NCBI GenBank assembly: GCA_018402235.1
Contig: JAGYJJ010000004.1
Coordinates: 62,001-126,000, forward strand
Reading direction: 5' to 3'
Length of the DNA: 64,000 nt
Source: Candidatus Nanopelagicales bacterium
Lineage (GTDB): Bacteria; Actinomycetota; Actinomycetes; S36-B12
In this document: positions 36,612 to 47,055 of the stretch, piece after piece
Numbering within the stretch: the first letter of the stretch is position 1
Layout: every line of letters starts with the position of its first letter
Notes under the pieces: model-generated
The model's database searches: none
What the model saw: only the letters and a program-made list of their open reading frames with translations
What the model was told of the DNA's origin: nothing
Made by a program: the position numbers and the translations under genes

Positions 36612-38699
36612 ATGGCCACCACCGAGGGGTATTCCGCCCGCGATCTAGCGGTGCTTGAGGGCCTGGATGCGGTCCGCAAACGACCTGGGATGTACATCGG
36701 GAGCAACGATGGCCGCGGCCTCATGCACTGCCTGTGGGAGATCGTGGACAACTCGGTCGATGAGGCCCTCGCTGGTCATTGCTCCAAGATCGAGGTGGTT
36801 CTCGAGGTGGGCGGATCGGTACTGGTGACCGACAACGGTCGCGGTATACCCGTCGACAAGGAACCGAAATCAAAGTTGACCGGCGTCGAGCTGGTGATGA
36901 CCAAACTGCACGCGGGGGGCAAGTTCGGCGGTGGCTCGTATTCAGCATCCGGAGGCCTACACGGCGTTGGCGCATCGGTTGTCAACGCACTGAGCTCGAG
37001 GCTAGATATTGAAGTAGATCGCGCTGGAAAGACCCACGGCATGAGTTTTCGGCGCGGCGTGCCGGGAGTCTTTGACGGCCAGGGCCCAGATGCCCCCTTC
37101 ACCCGCAAGAGCGGACTCGATGTGATGGGGAAGGCGCCAAGGACCCGGACGGGAACCCGCGTCCGGTGGTGGGCTGATGCCCAAGTATTCACCCAGGATG
37201 CTGTTTACGACCGCATGGCCTTACGCGAGCGCGCTATCCAAAGCAGCTTTTTGGTCCCCGGGCTGTCCATCACCTTGCGCGACGAACGCGAGCCATCTGA
37301 CCTGTGGGAGGAGGTTCTTCTCCACAGGGGCGGCTTGAGTGAGTATGTGGAGCACTTGGCTCATGGGCAGTCGGTGTGTTCAGTGGTGCACCTTCGCGGC
37401 GGAGGTCATTTTCACGAAACTGTTCCGGTACTCGACAACCACGGTCACATGTCTACTCAAGAAGTTGAGCGGGAACTTGCGGTGGATGTTGCACTGCAAT
37501 GGGATGAGGCATACGACACTGAGATCCGAAGCTTCGTCAACGTCATCGCCACCCCTAAGGGTGGCACGCACGTCGCCGGTTTTGAGCGATCACTGGTAAA
37601 GGTGCTTAACGAACAACTCAAGGCCGCCAGGATTCTCAAGGCCTCCGAAGCGCCTATCACGAAGGAAGATGCACTCGAAGGGCTAACAGCGGTGATTGCC
37701 GTGCGTTTGGCCGAACCTCAGTTCGAAGGCCAAACCAAGGAGATTCTCGGCACCCCGGCGGCGAGCCGAATAGTGGGAAACGTTGTTGCGAAGGAATTGG
37801 CGGCCTGGTTCACCAAACCGCCGCGCGGGGAGAAAGTGGCCGCGCGTGCGGTCCTGGACAAGGTTGCTTCGGCAATGCGTACTCGGGTAGCAGCCCGAGC
37901 ACACCGTGACACTCAAAGGCGCAAATCGGCACTGGAGACATCCTCCCTCCCAGCCAAATTGGTGGATTGTCGACGAGCAGGATCAGATGGGACCGAACTG
38001 TTCATAGTTGAAGGCGATAGCGCGTTGGGTACTGCCAAAACTGCTCGGGATGCGGAGTTCCAGGCACTTCTTCCCATTCGCGGCAAGATATTGAATGTTC
38101 AAAAGGCTTCACTCGCGGATATGTTGAAGAACACTGAATGCGCAGCGATCATTCAGGTGATTGGTGCGGGATCGGGTCGCACCTTCGACATCGATCAGGT
38201 GCGGTACGAGAAGATCATTTTGATGTCCGACGCTGATGTCGATGGTGCCCACATTCGATGCTTACTGCTCACCTTGATCCACCGATACCTGCCTGGCTTA
38301 CTCGAAACCGGACGGGTGTTCGCGGCGGTTCCGCCTTTGCATCGAATTGAGATCATCGGGAAGGGGCCGGGCAAGGGACAGGGGAAGGGACAGGGGAACG
38401 AAGTCGTCTATGCGTACTCCGATGCCGAAATGCACGCTTTAGTGAAGGACGCGTCCGGCAAAGCGAGGCGCATTAAGGAACCGATCCAGCGCTATAAGGG
38501 TTTGGGGGAAATGGATGCCAGCCAGTTGCGTGAAACCACCATGGACCCCGCCCATCGAACATTGCGTCGGATGACCGTTGGCGAAGCTGCCGGCTCGGCC
38601 GAAGTTTTCGAGCTTTTGATGGGCGAGAACGTAGCTCCCCGTCGCGACTTCATCATTCAAGGTGCTAGGGAGCTCGATGTCACTCGGATCGACACGTGA
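36612..38699 (+). CDS. parE: DNA topoisomerase IV/gyrase subunit B (ParE-like)
   Basis: ATPase subunit of a type IIA topoisomerase, about 695 residues. Seen: VRKRPGMYIGS, GHKL motifs EIVDNSVDEALAG and DNGRGIP, GGLHGVGASVVNALS, and the TOPRIM domain with FIVEGDSALGTAKTARD, LPIRGKILNV and SDADVDGAHIRCLLLTL. The shorter TOPRIM without the gyrase insert fits ParE better than GyrB. A Gly/Lys/Gln stretch near the C-terminus is encoded by a 12-bp tandem repeat (38373-38396). Its partner parC lies 3.4 kb downstream on the other strand. Starts at 36594 or 36606 are also possible. Confidence 0.93.
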   Translation: MATTEGYSARDLAVLEGLDAVRKRPGMYIGSNDGRGLMHCLWEIVDNSVDEALAGHCSKIEVVLEVGGSVLVTDNGRGIPVDKEPKSKLTGVELVMTKLHAGGKFGGGSYSASGGLHGVGASVVNALSSRLDIEVDRAGKTHGMSFRRGVPGVFDGQGPDAPFTRKSGLDVMGKAPRTRTGTRVRWWADAQVFTQDAVYDRMALRERAIQSSFLVPGLSITLRDEREPSDLWEEVLLHRGGLSEYVEHLAHGQSVCSVVHLRGGGHFHETVPVLDNHGHMSTQEVERELAVDVALQWDEAYDTEIRSFVNVIATPKGGTHVAGFERSLVKVLNEQLKAARILKASEAPITKEDALEGLTAVIAVRLAEPQFEGQTKEILGTPAASRIVGNVVAKELAAWFTKPPRGEKVAARAVLDKVASAMRTRVAARAHRDTQRRKSALETSSLPAKLVDCRRAGSDGTELFIVEGDSALGTAKTARDAEFQALLPIRGKILNVQKASLADMLKNTECAAIIQVIGAGSGRTFDIDQVRYEKIILMSDADVDGAHIRCLLLTLIHRYLPGLLETGRVFAAVPPLHRIEIIGKGPGKGQGKGQGNEVVYAYSDAEMHALVKDASGKARRIKEPIQRYKGLGEMDASQLRETTMDPAHRTLRRMTVGEAAGSAEVFELLMGENVAPRRDFIIQGARELDVTRIDT

Positions 38700-38735
38700 C
38701 ATGGGCATGTGGATAGAGGAGCCGACGGAGGTGTG

Positions 38736-39260
38736 ATGCCTGAAAATGTGCAGGCTTTTGCAGGAGGTGAGTTTGCCGATGTTATCGATGCAAACACGCA
38801 GTATGCGAAAACCTTTGCCAACAAGGAGTTGACCGGGCAGGCAGCACGCGGTTTGGCTATCGTCACGTGCATTGATTCGCGTATCGCACCGCTGGAGATT
38901 GTTGGCATGTCGGCCGGGGATGCCAAAATTCTCCGCAATGCCGGTGCCCGAGTGACGGACGACGTTCTTCGAACATTGGTCTTAGCGGCTCACCTGCTGG
39001 GGGTGTCCCGAGTTTTGGTGATGCCCCACACCGATTGCAAGATGGCATCCGCGGACGAGAATCAGATGCACGAGGCGATTTTCGCTGCGTCGGGTGTCGA
39101 CTCGCGGTCCCTCGAGATACGAACGGTGGCAGATCAACTTCAAGCATTGCGTTCCGACATCACGCGAATTCGAGCGTTTCCGTTCCTGCCTGCGGAACTG
39201 GCGGTGGGCGGAGCAATTTACGATGTGCATACGGGTTATCTGACTACAGTTGACGCGTGA
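38736..39260 (+). CDS. Beta-carbonic anhydrase family protein
   Basis: A 174-residue protein of the beta-carbonic anhydrase superfamily: IVTCIDSRIAPLEIVGMSAG holds one zinc Cys and the Asp-Arg pair, and VLVMPHTDCKMA holds the His and second Cys. It resembles the short actinobacterial type, which catalyses reversible CO2 hydration. ATG 38736 follows GGAGGTG. Its TGA overlaps the GTG of the FprA-like gene (39257-39260), so the two are coupled. Confidence 0.9.
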   Translation: MPENVQAFAGGEFADVIDANTQYAKTFANKELTGQAARGLAIVTCIDSRIAPLEIVGMSAGDAKILRNAGARVTDDVLRTLVLAAHLLGVSRVLVMPHTDCKMASADENQMHEAIFAASGVDSRSLEIRTVADQLQALRSDITRIRAFPFLPAELAVGGAIYDVHTGYLTTVDA

Positions 39261-40600
39261 GTATGCGCGTTGCCGTTGTCGGATCGGGACCTTCGGGCAT
39301 GTACGCAGCCGATGCGCTGTTAGACCACGGCGTAAGCGTGGACGTTATTGACCAACTGCCGGTGCCCTTCGGTTTGGTGCGTTACGGAGTTGCTCCTGAC
39401 CATGAGAGCATCCGCTCGGTGCGCGACACCTTGGATCAGATTTGGGACCGACCAGGAATTCGATTCCTCGGAAACGTCACAGTAGGCAAAGACGTCTCCG
39501 TGGAGGAGTTGCGCGCCGGATACCACGCAGTGGTACTGACGTATGGAGCATCGGCAGATCGTCGGCTTGGCATCGATGGCGAGGATTTGAGCGGAAGTGT
39601 CGCCGCTACCGATCTAGTGGCGTGGTACACGGGCCACCCGGACTATCGGGGCCCAGATTTCGATGCCCTGCTGCCCTCGGTTCGCCGAGTGGCGGTTGTT
39701 GGGGTCGGCAACGTAGCGGTCGATGTGGTTCGGGTGTTGAGTAAGTCCGTATCCGAACTAGCACAAACCGATATGCCCGACCACGTGCTGTCAACGTTGG
39801 CGCGAGCCCCGATCGAACACGTCCATCTCCTCGGGCGGCGTGGCCCCGTCCAGGCCTCCTTCACCACCAAGGAGTTGCGGGAACTAGGTGAGCTAGAGGA
39901 GGCAGAGATTCGGGTCGATCCAGCCGATCTCAATCTTGATCCGGTGAGTGCGTCCGAAATAGCGGAGAACAAAGTGGCTACCCGCAATCTCAAGGTGATG
40001 CAGGAATGGTGCGAACGTCCGGCACGGCCAGACGCGCAGCGCACCATTGAGGTCGCCTTCTTTCGACGTCCCACAACAATCCACGGAGTAGATCACGTGA
40101 CAGGTCTGGATGTGGAGCGCACCCATCTTGATCTCGAAGGCCAGCTCACGGGAACCGGTCAAGTAGAGGAACTACCTGTTGATCTCGTCGTCCGTAGTGT
40201 GGGATATCGAGGGACCGCGATGCCGGGAGTTCCCTTTGACCCAGACCGCAACGTGATTCCCAACCGTGATGGTCGCGTGATGGAAGGCGACCACGCTATT
40301 CACGGGCTGTACGTGGCGGGCTGGATAAAACGAGGTCCTACGGGAATCATCGGTACCAACAAGAAGTGCGCGGTGGGTACCGTGGCTTCACTGATGGCGG
40401 ATATCGAGGAAGGAATCCTCACTCCACAGGAGGAAGTCGCAGGAATCGATGAGGTGCTGCGGGCTCGTGGCGTTCGGTCTATTGGTTCGTCCGGTTGGCG
40501 AAGCGTTGATGCTCAAGAGCGAGCGCGCGGGGAAAACCAGGGCAGGCCTAGGGTGACGATCCATGAACGAGATGAACTGATGGCCATCGGTGCCGGCTGA
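39257..40600 (+). CDS. fprA: FprA-type ferredoxin/adrenodoxin-NADP+ reductase
   Basis: A 447-residue FAD/NADPH flavoprotein like mycobacterial FprA and adrenodoxin reductase, passing electrons between NADPH and ferredoxin. Seen: the FAD dinucleotide fold VAVVGSGPSGMYAADALL, VPFGLVRYGVAPDHESIR, the NADP fold VAVVGVGNVAVDVVRVL, LLGRRGPVQASFTTKELREL and the C-terminal VAGWIKRGPTGIIGTNKKCA. GTG start overlaps the upstream stop. It is convergent with the thioredoxin-like gene, two bases away. Confidence 0.95.
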   Translation: MSMRVAVVGSGPSGMYAADALLDHGVSVDVIDQLPVPFGLVRYGVAPDHESIRSVRDTLDQIWDRPGIRFLGNVTVGKDVSVEELRAGYHAVVLTYGASADRRLGIDGEDLSGSVAATDLVAWYTGHPDYRGPDFDALLPSVRRVAVVGVGNVAVDVVRVLSKSVSELAQTDMPDHVLSTLARAPIEHVHLLGRRGPVQASFTTKELRELGELEEAEIRVDPADLNLDPVSASEIAENKVATRNLKVMQEWCERPARPDAQRTIEVAFFRRPTTIHGVDHVTGLDVERTHLDLEGQLTGTGQVEELPVDLVVRSVGYRGTAMPGVPFDPDRNVIPNRDGRVMEGDHAIHGLYVAGWIKRGPTGIIGTNKKCAVGTVASLMADIEEGILTPQEEVAGIDEVLRARGVRSIGSSGWRSVDAQERARGENQGRPRVTIHERDELMAIGAG

Positions 40601-40602
40601 CG

Positions 40603-41151
40603 CTAGGGCTTCACTTCTTTCCACTTGATACCGCAGCCCATAGCGGGCTTGCCGTTGCTGTACGCACGATTTTCACTTGCTGCTTCGAGAGCGCCGAGCA
40701 GATGGATAGCGTCAATCGGCTGGGGTTGACGGGGGCGCGCGTCATCCATTGCTCCGCGGTACACGAGTTGGTGTGCAGCATTAAAGACAAAGAAGTCCGG
40801 CGTGCAGACCGCACCGAATGCTTGCGCGACCTCTTGCGACTCGTCGACAAGGTACGGAAACGTCCAGTGTGCACGCGCAGCCTGAATCCGTAGACCCGGA
40901 ACATCATCGTCAGGATGTGAGGCGGTGTCGTTGCTGCATATTGCAAACCATGCGACATCGTCGAACTGTCGAGCAATGTCGCCGAGTCTGGATTCGATTG
41001 ATTGTACGTAGGGACAGTGGTTGCAGGAGAAGACCACAACGCTGCGTCGGTTGGCCGCGTAGGCACGCAAGGAGACGCTGGATCCATTGAGATCAGGTAA
41101 GTGGACATCGGGAAGTTCCAAAAGACTCGTGCCATGAGATTCAATCGCCAC
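40603..41151 (-). CDS. Thioredoxin-fold redox protein (AhpC/TSA-like)
   Basis: A 182-residue thioredoxin-superfamily protein. The active-site region reads VVVFSCNHCPYVQSIESRL with a Cys-x-x-Cys (CNHC), followed by WFAICSNDT, FPYLVDESQEVAQAFGAVCT and PDFFVFNAAHQLVYRG. Such proteins are usually thiol reductases or peroxiredoxin-like; the partner is unknown. Its start region overlaps the end of the ferredoxin-like gene by 11 bp on the same strand, the last gene of a minus-strand run from psuG. Confidence 0.85.
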   Translation of the reverse strand: MAIESHGTSLLELPDVHLPDLNGSSVSLRAYAANRRSVVVFSCNHCPYVQSIESRLGDIARQFDDVAWFAICSNDTASHPDDDVPGLRIQAARAHWTFPYLVDESQEVAQAFGAVCTPDFFVFNAAHQLVYRGAMDDARPRQPQPIDAIHLLGALEAASENRAYSNGKPAMGCGIKWKEVKP

Positions 41152-42061
41152 GACAGGACCCTTCCTCGATGATGTGCGCTTGCCACATCACTCGTTCTTG
41201 ATCTTGCGCCCCGCACGAGGCTGGCGATACGAATGTCTCCTGTTTTGCCGCCACTGTCCAATGTCTACCATCGCTGGACGTCACGTCACATAGGACGCGT
41301 GAGTCAAGCGCTTCGAGCATCGTCACGACCAGGATGTCTGCAGCGGTGAGCTGTTGCTCGATTCGAACCACGCACTCAGCTGCCTGCAGTGGTGGCGGGA
41401 GGTAGGACGGACCACGAAGGCATTCGGGACTGGGTTCGCGTAGGTGATCGTGGCCGTTGGGACTGAACCCGGAGAGTCGGCCGTACAGACGTCCCGACGG
41501 TAGGAACAAGCTTGTTGCAGCGAAGCGATGGCCTCCGAGATGGCTACATTCCCAGACCTGCCCCCTCAGGTGGTGGGGGACCGTTGCCACTCTTTCACGG
41601 CCAAGGACCGCACAGCAGGTATCGCGTTTACTGTGGGTGCAGACGAACTCGATGGGGGATTCAATCTGCTCGCCCACAACAGGGAATCGTCCTTCCGAAA
41701 TGGACGTCAGGTCCCATTGCAGTAGCTGTTCAAGGTGGTCGATCTGCACCACACGCGCTTCCGGCTCCCGTGCCTGACAGTGGGCAATCCAGACATGCCT
41801 GCCGGTAAGCGGGAGCTGCTGGCGTCGGTCCAGGTCGATACTGCGGGCGGCAAGAAATCGCAAAGGTGTCTGCGTCTGCGCCTGGGTGATGTGTTGGACA
41901 ACTGACTCGGGGATCGCAGATTCCGTCAATGCGTCGCGACCCCAGGGACCTGGATGCTCCACGACGATCCAGGCGGTGGCGAGGGGTGCGGAGCCCGCCA
42001 GAGGTTCATCTCCCGCGAGGAGACTGCAGGCGTCGGGTCGGGTGACGTTGAGACCGGTCAT
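41141..42061 (-). CDS. Sucrase/ferredoxin-like family protein
   Basis: A 306-residue protein of the sucrase/ferredoxin-like (thioredoxin-like 2Fe-2S) family. Potential cluster ligands are in [15 protein letters not shown] and [20 protein letters not shown], the family hallmark. It starts ATG 42061, overlapping the parC stop by four bases, and its end overlaps the thioredoxin-like gene. Probably an electron-transfer protein; the name sucrase is historical and not evidence of sugar hydrolysis. Confidence 0.85.
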   Translation of the reverse strand: MTGLNVTRPDACSLLAGDEPLAGSAPLATAWIVVEHPGPWGRDALTESAIPESVVQHITQAQTQTPLRFLAARSIDLDRRQQLPLTGRHVWIAHCQAREPEARVVQIDHLEQLLQWDLTSISEGRFPVVGEQIESPIEFVCTHSKRDTCCAVLGRERVATVPHHLRGQVWECSHLGGHRFAATSLFLPSGRLYGRLSGFSPNGHDHLREPSPECLRGPSYLPPPLQAAECVVRIEQQLTAADILVVTMLEALDSRVLCDVTSSDGRHWTVAAKQETFVSPASCGAQDQERVMWQAHIIEEGSCRGD

Positions 42062-44550
42062 GTTGCCGCGAGGGACCCGCCGATGGCACCGATCGGAGCA
42101 GTTGGTGGTGTGCCTGTGCCATCGCGTTTATCTGATGGAAGCGGTAGATCGATGGGCTTACCCGAAGCGGTTGCGGCGCGCGCTGGACCTGCGCCCACCC
42201 ACGCCTGGATGATGCCGTCCTCACCTGAACGAAACTTTTGGCAGCGCACGCCCAGGGAACCGCGACCTTTCCCCGGGTACAGCAGCACGGGCGTGACCTT
42301 CACGGATCCGAGTTCGGTTCCCGGTAGCGCACGAGAATCCCCAGCCACCGTCACAAGTTCGGCGCCGGCCAAATCCGGCAGTGCCGCAAAGGCCACAGCG
42401 TGTGCATCAGGAAGCTTGACGCCAACCATGCCAGCAGCGGCCACGCCTTGAACGCGAACAGTCGCGGCGGGAAAATGCAGAAAGTTCCCTGCTGAGGTAA
42501 CGAAGCCGAGCGACGCCTGTTCGGCGTTGGCTTCGAGTAGGTGAGTGGCCCCCACAACTTGGTCGCCGTCAGCAAGGACGATTACCGAGGCAAAGGCCGA
42601 TCGGGTTGACGGCTGCGGAATCGCAGTCCGTTTCACCACACCAAACTTGGTGCCCAAGGCGAGCGTGGCTGTGCCATCAACCGGCACCAAGGCGAGTACC
42701 CGTTCCTCGGGCTCTAGGTCAATGAATGCGCCTACTGGCGCACCGGCTGCCAGGGAGGGATTGCCTGCCACCGGAGGTTGAGCCGGGAAGTCCACCACAT
42801 CCAGGAAAGCAATGCGCCCCGTGCTTGTCATGGCACCGACTTGGCCGCGGGTGGTCGCGGGACAGGCTGCCGTGATGACGTCGTGCGGCGAACGGGAATC
42901 GGTATTGCCGCCGGTCAATGCGGATGTACGAGCAAGCAAACCAGTGCTCGACAGCAGCACCACGCACGGCTCGTCAGCCACCTCTATGGACGCAACCCTA
43001 TTCGCGCCAGACGCCGCGACAGGGGTACGACCTTCCAGCAAGGTGGTACGCCGAGCGGTACCCAGGCGCGCACTTACATCCGCCAATTCCAAGGACACCT
43101 CCGAGCGCAATGCCGCATCATCATTGAGGATCCTGCCGAGCTCTTCGATTCGTGTGCGAAGGTCATCTGCCTCGGTCTCGAGTTCGATTCGGCTGAACTT
43201 CGTCAGGCGTCGAAGAGGCATATCGAGAATGTACGTGGCTTGAACCTCGCTGAGATCGAAGACGCCCATCAGTCGGTCCTTGGCTTCCGTGGCGTTTTCG
43301 CTTGCTCGAATCAACTCGATGACCTCATCGATGTCGATGATGGCCGTCAGCAAACCCTCGACAAGATGCAGACGATCAGTAGCTTTGGTTTGTCGGTAGA
43401 CGCTGCGCCTTCGGACAACCTCGATGCGATGGTTCACAAATTGTTCGAGCAGATCGCGTAGCCCAAGAGTTTGCGGCTGACCGTCGACGAGCGCAACAGC
43501 ATTAATGGTGATCGAGTCTTCTAGCGGAGTGAGTCGATAGAGCTGTTCGAGTAAGGAATCGGGGTCGATGCCACTTTTAAGTTCGATCACCAGGCGCAAT
43601 CCTGATTGACCATCGGAAAGATCCACGACATCGGAAATACCTTGCAACTTTTTGGCTTGAACCAGATCTTTGATGCGCTCGATAACCCGCTCTGGGCCCA
43701 CCGACGCAGGCAGTTCCGTGACGATAATTCCTCGACGGCGCGGCGTTACGTTCTCGATAGACGTTTTCGCCCGCAGCCGGAAGGAGCCGCGTCCCGTCGC
43801 ATAGGCCTCTCGCACACCGTCCAGTCCGATGATCTCCCCGCCGCCGGGGAAATCTGGCCCAGGCACAAACGCCATCAACTCGGCTACGTCGGCCTTCGGC
43901 TTGTCGATGAGATGGCGAGCGGCGGCGATCACTTCCGCCGCATTGTGCGGAACGAGCGTGGTAGCCATGCCTACTGCGATGCCGCTAGCTCCATTGACCA
44001 GTAGGTGGGGGAATGCCGCGGGTAGGACCACCGGTTCGCGTTCCCGGCCGTCGTAATTAGGCACGAAATCGACAACGTCTTCGTCCAAACTTGCGGTCAA
44101 TTCCAAAGCAGGTGCGGCAAGTCGCGCCTCGGTGTAGCGCATTGCCGCGGGACCGTCGTCGGGTGAACCGAAATTGCCGTGGCCATCGACGAGGGGTAAT
44201 CGAAGCGTGAAGGGCTGCGCCAGGCGGACCAGGGCGTCGTAAATTGCCGAATCACCGTGGGGGTGGAGGCGGCCCATCACTTCACCCACCACGCGCGCTG
44301 ATTTCACGTGACCTCGATCAGGGCGCAGGCCCATCTGTGCCATTTGATAAAGAATCCTCCGTTGGACCGGCTTGAGGCCGTCACGTGCATCGGGTAAGGC
44401 CCGTGAATAGATGACGGAGTAGGCATACTCCAGAAACGACCCGCGCATCTCCTCGGAAACATCCACGTCGAGGATCCGCGACGTAGTGGACGGCGTGCGT
44501 GCGTTTTTTGTAGCCGCATTCCTGGCCGTCGCTCGGGGCTTCGAGCCCAC
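42058..44550 (-). CDS. parC: DNA topoisomerase IV/gyrase subunit A (ParC-like)
   Basis: DNA-cleaving subunit, 830 residues, partner of parE. Seen: [50 protein letters not shown], and the catalytic Tyr in [11 protein letters not shown]. The C-terminal half has the degenerate beta-pinwheel repeats ([43 protein letters not shown]). The absence of a clear gyrase-type GyrA box is consistent with ParC. GTG 44550. It lies five bases after the sugar-kinase gene and overlaps the ferredoxin-like gene by four. Confidence 0.93.
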   Translation of the reverse strand: MGSKPRATARNAATKNARTPSTTSRILDVDVSEEMRGSFLEYAYSVIYSRALPDARDGLKPVQRRILYQMAQMGLRPDRGHVKSARVVGEVMGRLHPHGDSAIYDALVRLAQPFTLRLPLVDGHGNFGSPDDGPAAMRYTEARLAAPALELTASLDEDVVDFVPNYDGREREPVVLPAAFPHLLVNGASGIAVGMATTLVPHNAAEVIAAARHLIDKPKADVAELMAFVPGPDFPGGGEIIGLDGVREAYATGRGSFRLRAKTSIENVTPRRRGIIVTELPASVGPERVIERIKDLVQAKKLQGISDVVDLSDGQSGLRLVIELKSGIDPDSLLEQLYRLTPLEDSITINAVALVDGQPQTLGLRDLLEQFVNHRIEVVRRRSVYRQTKATDRLHLVEGLLTAIIDIDEVIELIRASENATEAKDRLMGVFDLSEVQATYILDMPLRRLTKFSRIELETEADDLRTRIEELGRILNDDAALRSEVSLELADVSARLGTARRTTLLEGRTPVAASGANRVASIEVADEPCVVLLSSTGLLARTSALTGGNTDSRSPHDVITAACPATTRGQVGAMTSTGRIAFLDVVDFPAQPPVAGNPSLAAGAPVGAFIDLEPEERVLALVPVDGTATLALGTKFGVVKRTAIPQPSTRSAFASVIVLADGDQVVGATHLLEANAEQASLGFVTSAGNFLHFPAATVRVQGVAAAGMVGVKLPDAHAVAFAALPDLAGAELVTVAGDSRALPGTELGSVKVTPVLLYPGKGRGSLGVRCQKFRSGEDGIIQAWVGAGPARAATASGKPIDLPLPSDKRDGTGTPPTAPIGAIGGSLAAT

Positions 44551-44555
44551 GGTTC

Positions 44556-45488
44556 CTACCGTCCTTCCGCTGGTGGTGGACCAGCCCCGATGCGGGCTAC
44601 AGCCACCGCCGCGGCTTCATTACCTGAAGCCAACGCTGAGGCTAGGTCCTCCTGGTCGAGGGTCCAGGCTGCCAGGAAACCTGCCGCGAAGGCGTCACCC
44701 GCGCCGGTGGTGTCGACCACGTGGGTAGCCCGCGAGGGACTCTGACGATGTCCATACTGATTAGCCGCACTCGCACCAGCGGGGCCGTGCTTCACAACAA
44801 GGGTTCCCGAGAAACCAAGTCCGTGCCAAGTCTCGAAGCTTAAGGCGTGCGCCGAGTGTTCCGGGGAGAGTAGGCCTGCCAGTTCGTCGAGTGTGCCCAT
44901 GAGTATGTCGAGTTGCGAGAGGGTTGCGGCCAGGGCGTCTCGGTGGTGTGCTGTTGGTACGAGTGCCGCACTGTCGACACTCGTGGTGATCGACACCCCA
45001 TGGCCCGCCAAAGAATCAATGATCGTGTGCGCGAGAAGCGGGTCTCGGTCAAACAGATATCCGGACAGATGAACATGGGGTCTGGGCGCGTCATGAGGGA
45101 TTGCCGATAGCCATAGGTCGGTAGTGAGGTCCTTAATGCGGGCGTTCGCACCCGGATCGGTGAACATCGTGCGCGCCCCCTCGGCGTCAACGACCACCAC
45201 GCAATTTCCTGTGCGACCTTCCACCACTGGCAATATCGGATCAACTCCATGGGAAATCAGGTCCCCAACCACCCACGCACCGTCGGAATCATCACCGCGC
45301 GTCGCAACCAGTACGACCGGCATCTGCATCCACGCGAGCCAAGAGGCTGTATTCGCTGCCTGACCACCGATATGGCGAGAAACGATCGCAGATTGGTCGG
45401 CGCCGGTGGCGATTGCGCTATTGATATGGGCAAAGGTGTCGACCATCACGTCGCCCACAACCACAAACTGCGTGTGGTGTGCTGTCAC
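44556..45488 (-). CDS. PfkB-family carbohydrate kinase, probable pseudouridine kinase
   Basis: A 310-residue ribokinase-like (PfkB) enzyme: [28 protein letters not shown], and the C-terminal anion-hole and catalytic Asp motif [19 protein letters not shown]. The GTG start overlaps the psuG stop by four bases (GTGA at 45485-45488). That tight coupling with pseudouridine-5'-phosphate glycosidase suggests pseudouridine kinase, which makes the PsuG substrate; this is inferred from context. Confidence 0.87.
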   Translation of the reverse strand: MTAHHTQFVVVGDVMVDTFAHINSAIATGADQSAIVSRHIGGQAANTASWLAWMQMPVVLVATRGDDSDGAWVVGDLISHGVDPILPVVEGRTGNCVVVVDAEGARTMFTDPGANARIKDLTTDLWLSAIPHDAPRPHVHLSGYLFDRDPLLAHTIIDSLAGHGVSITTSVDSAALVPTAHHRDALAATLSQLDILMGTLDELAGLLSPEHSAHALSFETWHGLGFSGTLVVKHGPAGASAANQYGHRQSPSRATHVVDTTGAGDAFAAGFLAAWTLDQEDLASALASGNEAAAVAVARIGAGPPPAEGR

Positions 45489-46432
45489 GATCGTTGCGCG
45501 AGGGATCGAGCCGAAGCAATACGGGCGGCGAGTTCTGCATTGCGCACAACCAATGTCGCATTGGCCATCAGACTTGCTCCATGGGTAACGCGGTGAAAAT
45601 GGTCAAGTAAAAAGGGGGTTACGTCCTTGCCGGTGATCCCTCGTGCATCGGCAGAGTTCAGGCCTTCGGTTAGCGCCGCATCGTGTATGTCGGGATCAAG
45701 CTGTTCCTCCATAGGAATCGGGTTTGCGACCACGATGGCGCTGGTAATTCCCAGTACTTCCCGCGCAGCCATCACATCCGCCGCTTCGGCGGGGTCATCA
45801 ACACGCCAATCGATGGGGTGCCCGGAATCGGTCAGGTAGAACCCGGGGAACTTCGACGTCTGGTAACCGAGAACAGCGATGTTCAATGTTTCGAGTCTTT
45901 CGAGGGTGGCACCTACGTCGAGAATCGATTTGACACCCGAGCAAACCACCACAACCGGCGTGGTGCCGAGTGTGGTGAGGTCCGCGGATTCATCCCAACT
46001 GTCTCGCGCTTGGCGATGAACGCCACCAAGTCCTCCCGTAGCGAAAACCTCGATGCCAGCATTACGCGCGATGAGGCTGGTTGCCGCCACGGTAGTAGCA
46101 GCACTGGCTGATCGTGCGACCACCGCGGGCAAGTCCCGGACGCTCGCTTTGACGATGTCATCGCGAGTGGCGACATCGGTGAGTTGTTGGTCAGTGAGGC
46201 CGACGCAAACCGTGCCGTCGAGAACGGCAATGGTTGCGGGCACGGCACCACGCGAGCGGACGATCGCCTCAATTTCGCGGGCAACTCGAAGATTTTCGGG
46301 CCGTGGCAGACCGTGACTGATGATTGTCGACTCAAGGGCGACAACTGGATCGCCGGCGCTGACGGCCTCGGCAACTTCGGGGTGGACAACGATTCTCTCG
46401 ATGGGAGCCGAGGCGCCGCCATTGTGGATCAC
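45485..46432 (-). CDS. psuG: Pseudouridine-5'-phosphate glycosidase
   Basis: PsuG cleaves pseudouridine 5'-phosphate to uracil and ribose 5-phosphate in RNA salvage. The 315-residue product has [55 protein letters not shown], the Lys-containing [19 protein letters not shown] and GTNP-like [11 protein letters not shown] motifs. GTG 46432. First gene of the run psuG-kinase-parC-ferredoxin-like-thioredoxin-like; divergent from the DUF5998 gene 35 bp away. Confidence 0.95.
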   Translation of the reverse strand: MIHNGGASAPIERIVVHPEVAEAVSAGDPVVALESTIISHGLPRPENLRVAREIEAIVRSRGAVPATIAVLDGTVCVGLTDQQLTDVATRDDIVKASVRDLPAVVARSASAATTVAATSLIARNAGIEVFATGGLGGVHRQARDSWDESADLTTLGTTPVVVVCSGVKSILDVGATLERLETLNIAVLGYQTSKFPGFYLTDSGHPIDWRVDDPAEAADVMAAREVLGITSAIVVANPIPMEEQLDPDIHDAALTEGLNSADARGITGKDVTPFLLDHFHRVTHGASLMANATLVVRNAELAARIASARSLAQRS

Positions 46433-46467
46433 GCCAGGACACTAGCGTCACCTGGCAGGATGTCGGT

Positions 46468-47055
46468 ATGAGTCATTCCGCGTCCGCGCTGCGACAAGAC
46501 ATCCAGCGCAGCGGCTACTACCCGGAAATAGTCGCCGAAGCCCTCGACACAGTCCTAGGTGGGGAAGATCCCAGGAGTTTCGTCGTCCAGCACGAGGCCA
46601 CCTTCGATCGAGACGAACTGAGGCGCCACATCACGGTCCTGGTATTGACGGCTACTCGCTTGATCGTCTGTCATGTCGATGAACACGCACCCGAGGGAAC
46701 CGCCACCAATCTCGCCAGTGCATCCACCGAGGCGGTCCGTCTGGAACGGGTTGATTCGGTGGTCGTCACGCGGGTGGTAGCGGATCCGGCCGCCCATCGC
46801 CCGGGGGGGCCCACAGCAGAGGTGGTGCTCACCATCGGCTGGGGCGCGGTGAGCCGTATTGATCTTGAACCAGCTGGTTGTCAGGACCCGGCCTGCGAAG
46901 CCGATCACGGCTACACGGGGACATCTACCAACGACGATCTTTCTGTTCGCGCATCCGAAGCCGCGGATGGAGCCGAAGTAGTTGCACGTGTTTTGGAGTT
47001 CGCTGCGGCCCTGTCAGCAGCTTTGGCCGAAACCGCATCGGGCACCCGACACTGA
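46468..47055 (+). CDS. DUF5998 family protein
   Basis: A 195-residue conserved actinobacterial protein (DUF5998). Characteristic segments: LRQDIQRSGYYPEIVAEALD, FDRDELRRHITVLVLTATRL, VSRIDLEPAGCQDPACEADH. The Cys-rich loop before the acidic C-terminus is typical. Function unknown. Its stop overlaps the ATG of the phosphodiesterase gene by one base (TGATG), so they are coupled. Confidence 0.88.
   Translation: MSHSASALRQDIQRSGYYPEIVAEALDTVLGGEDPRSFVVQHEATFDRDELRRHITVLVLTATRLIVCHVDEHAPEGTATNLASASTEAVRLERVDSVVVTRVVADPAAHRPGGPTAEVVLTIGWGAVSRIDLEPAGCQDPACEADHGYTGTSTNDDLSVRASEAADGAEVVARVLEFAAALSAALAETASGTRH

Noticed and set aside
37380..37660. Minus-strand frames inside parE and other long genes
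   Set aside because: They follow the codon bias of the sense gene, lack ribosome-binding sites and resemble no protein family.
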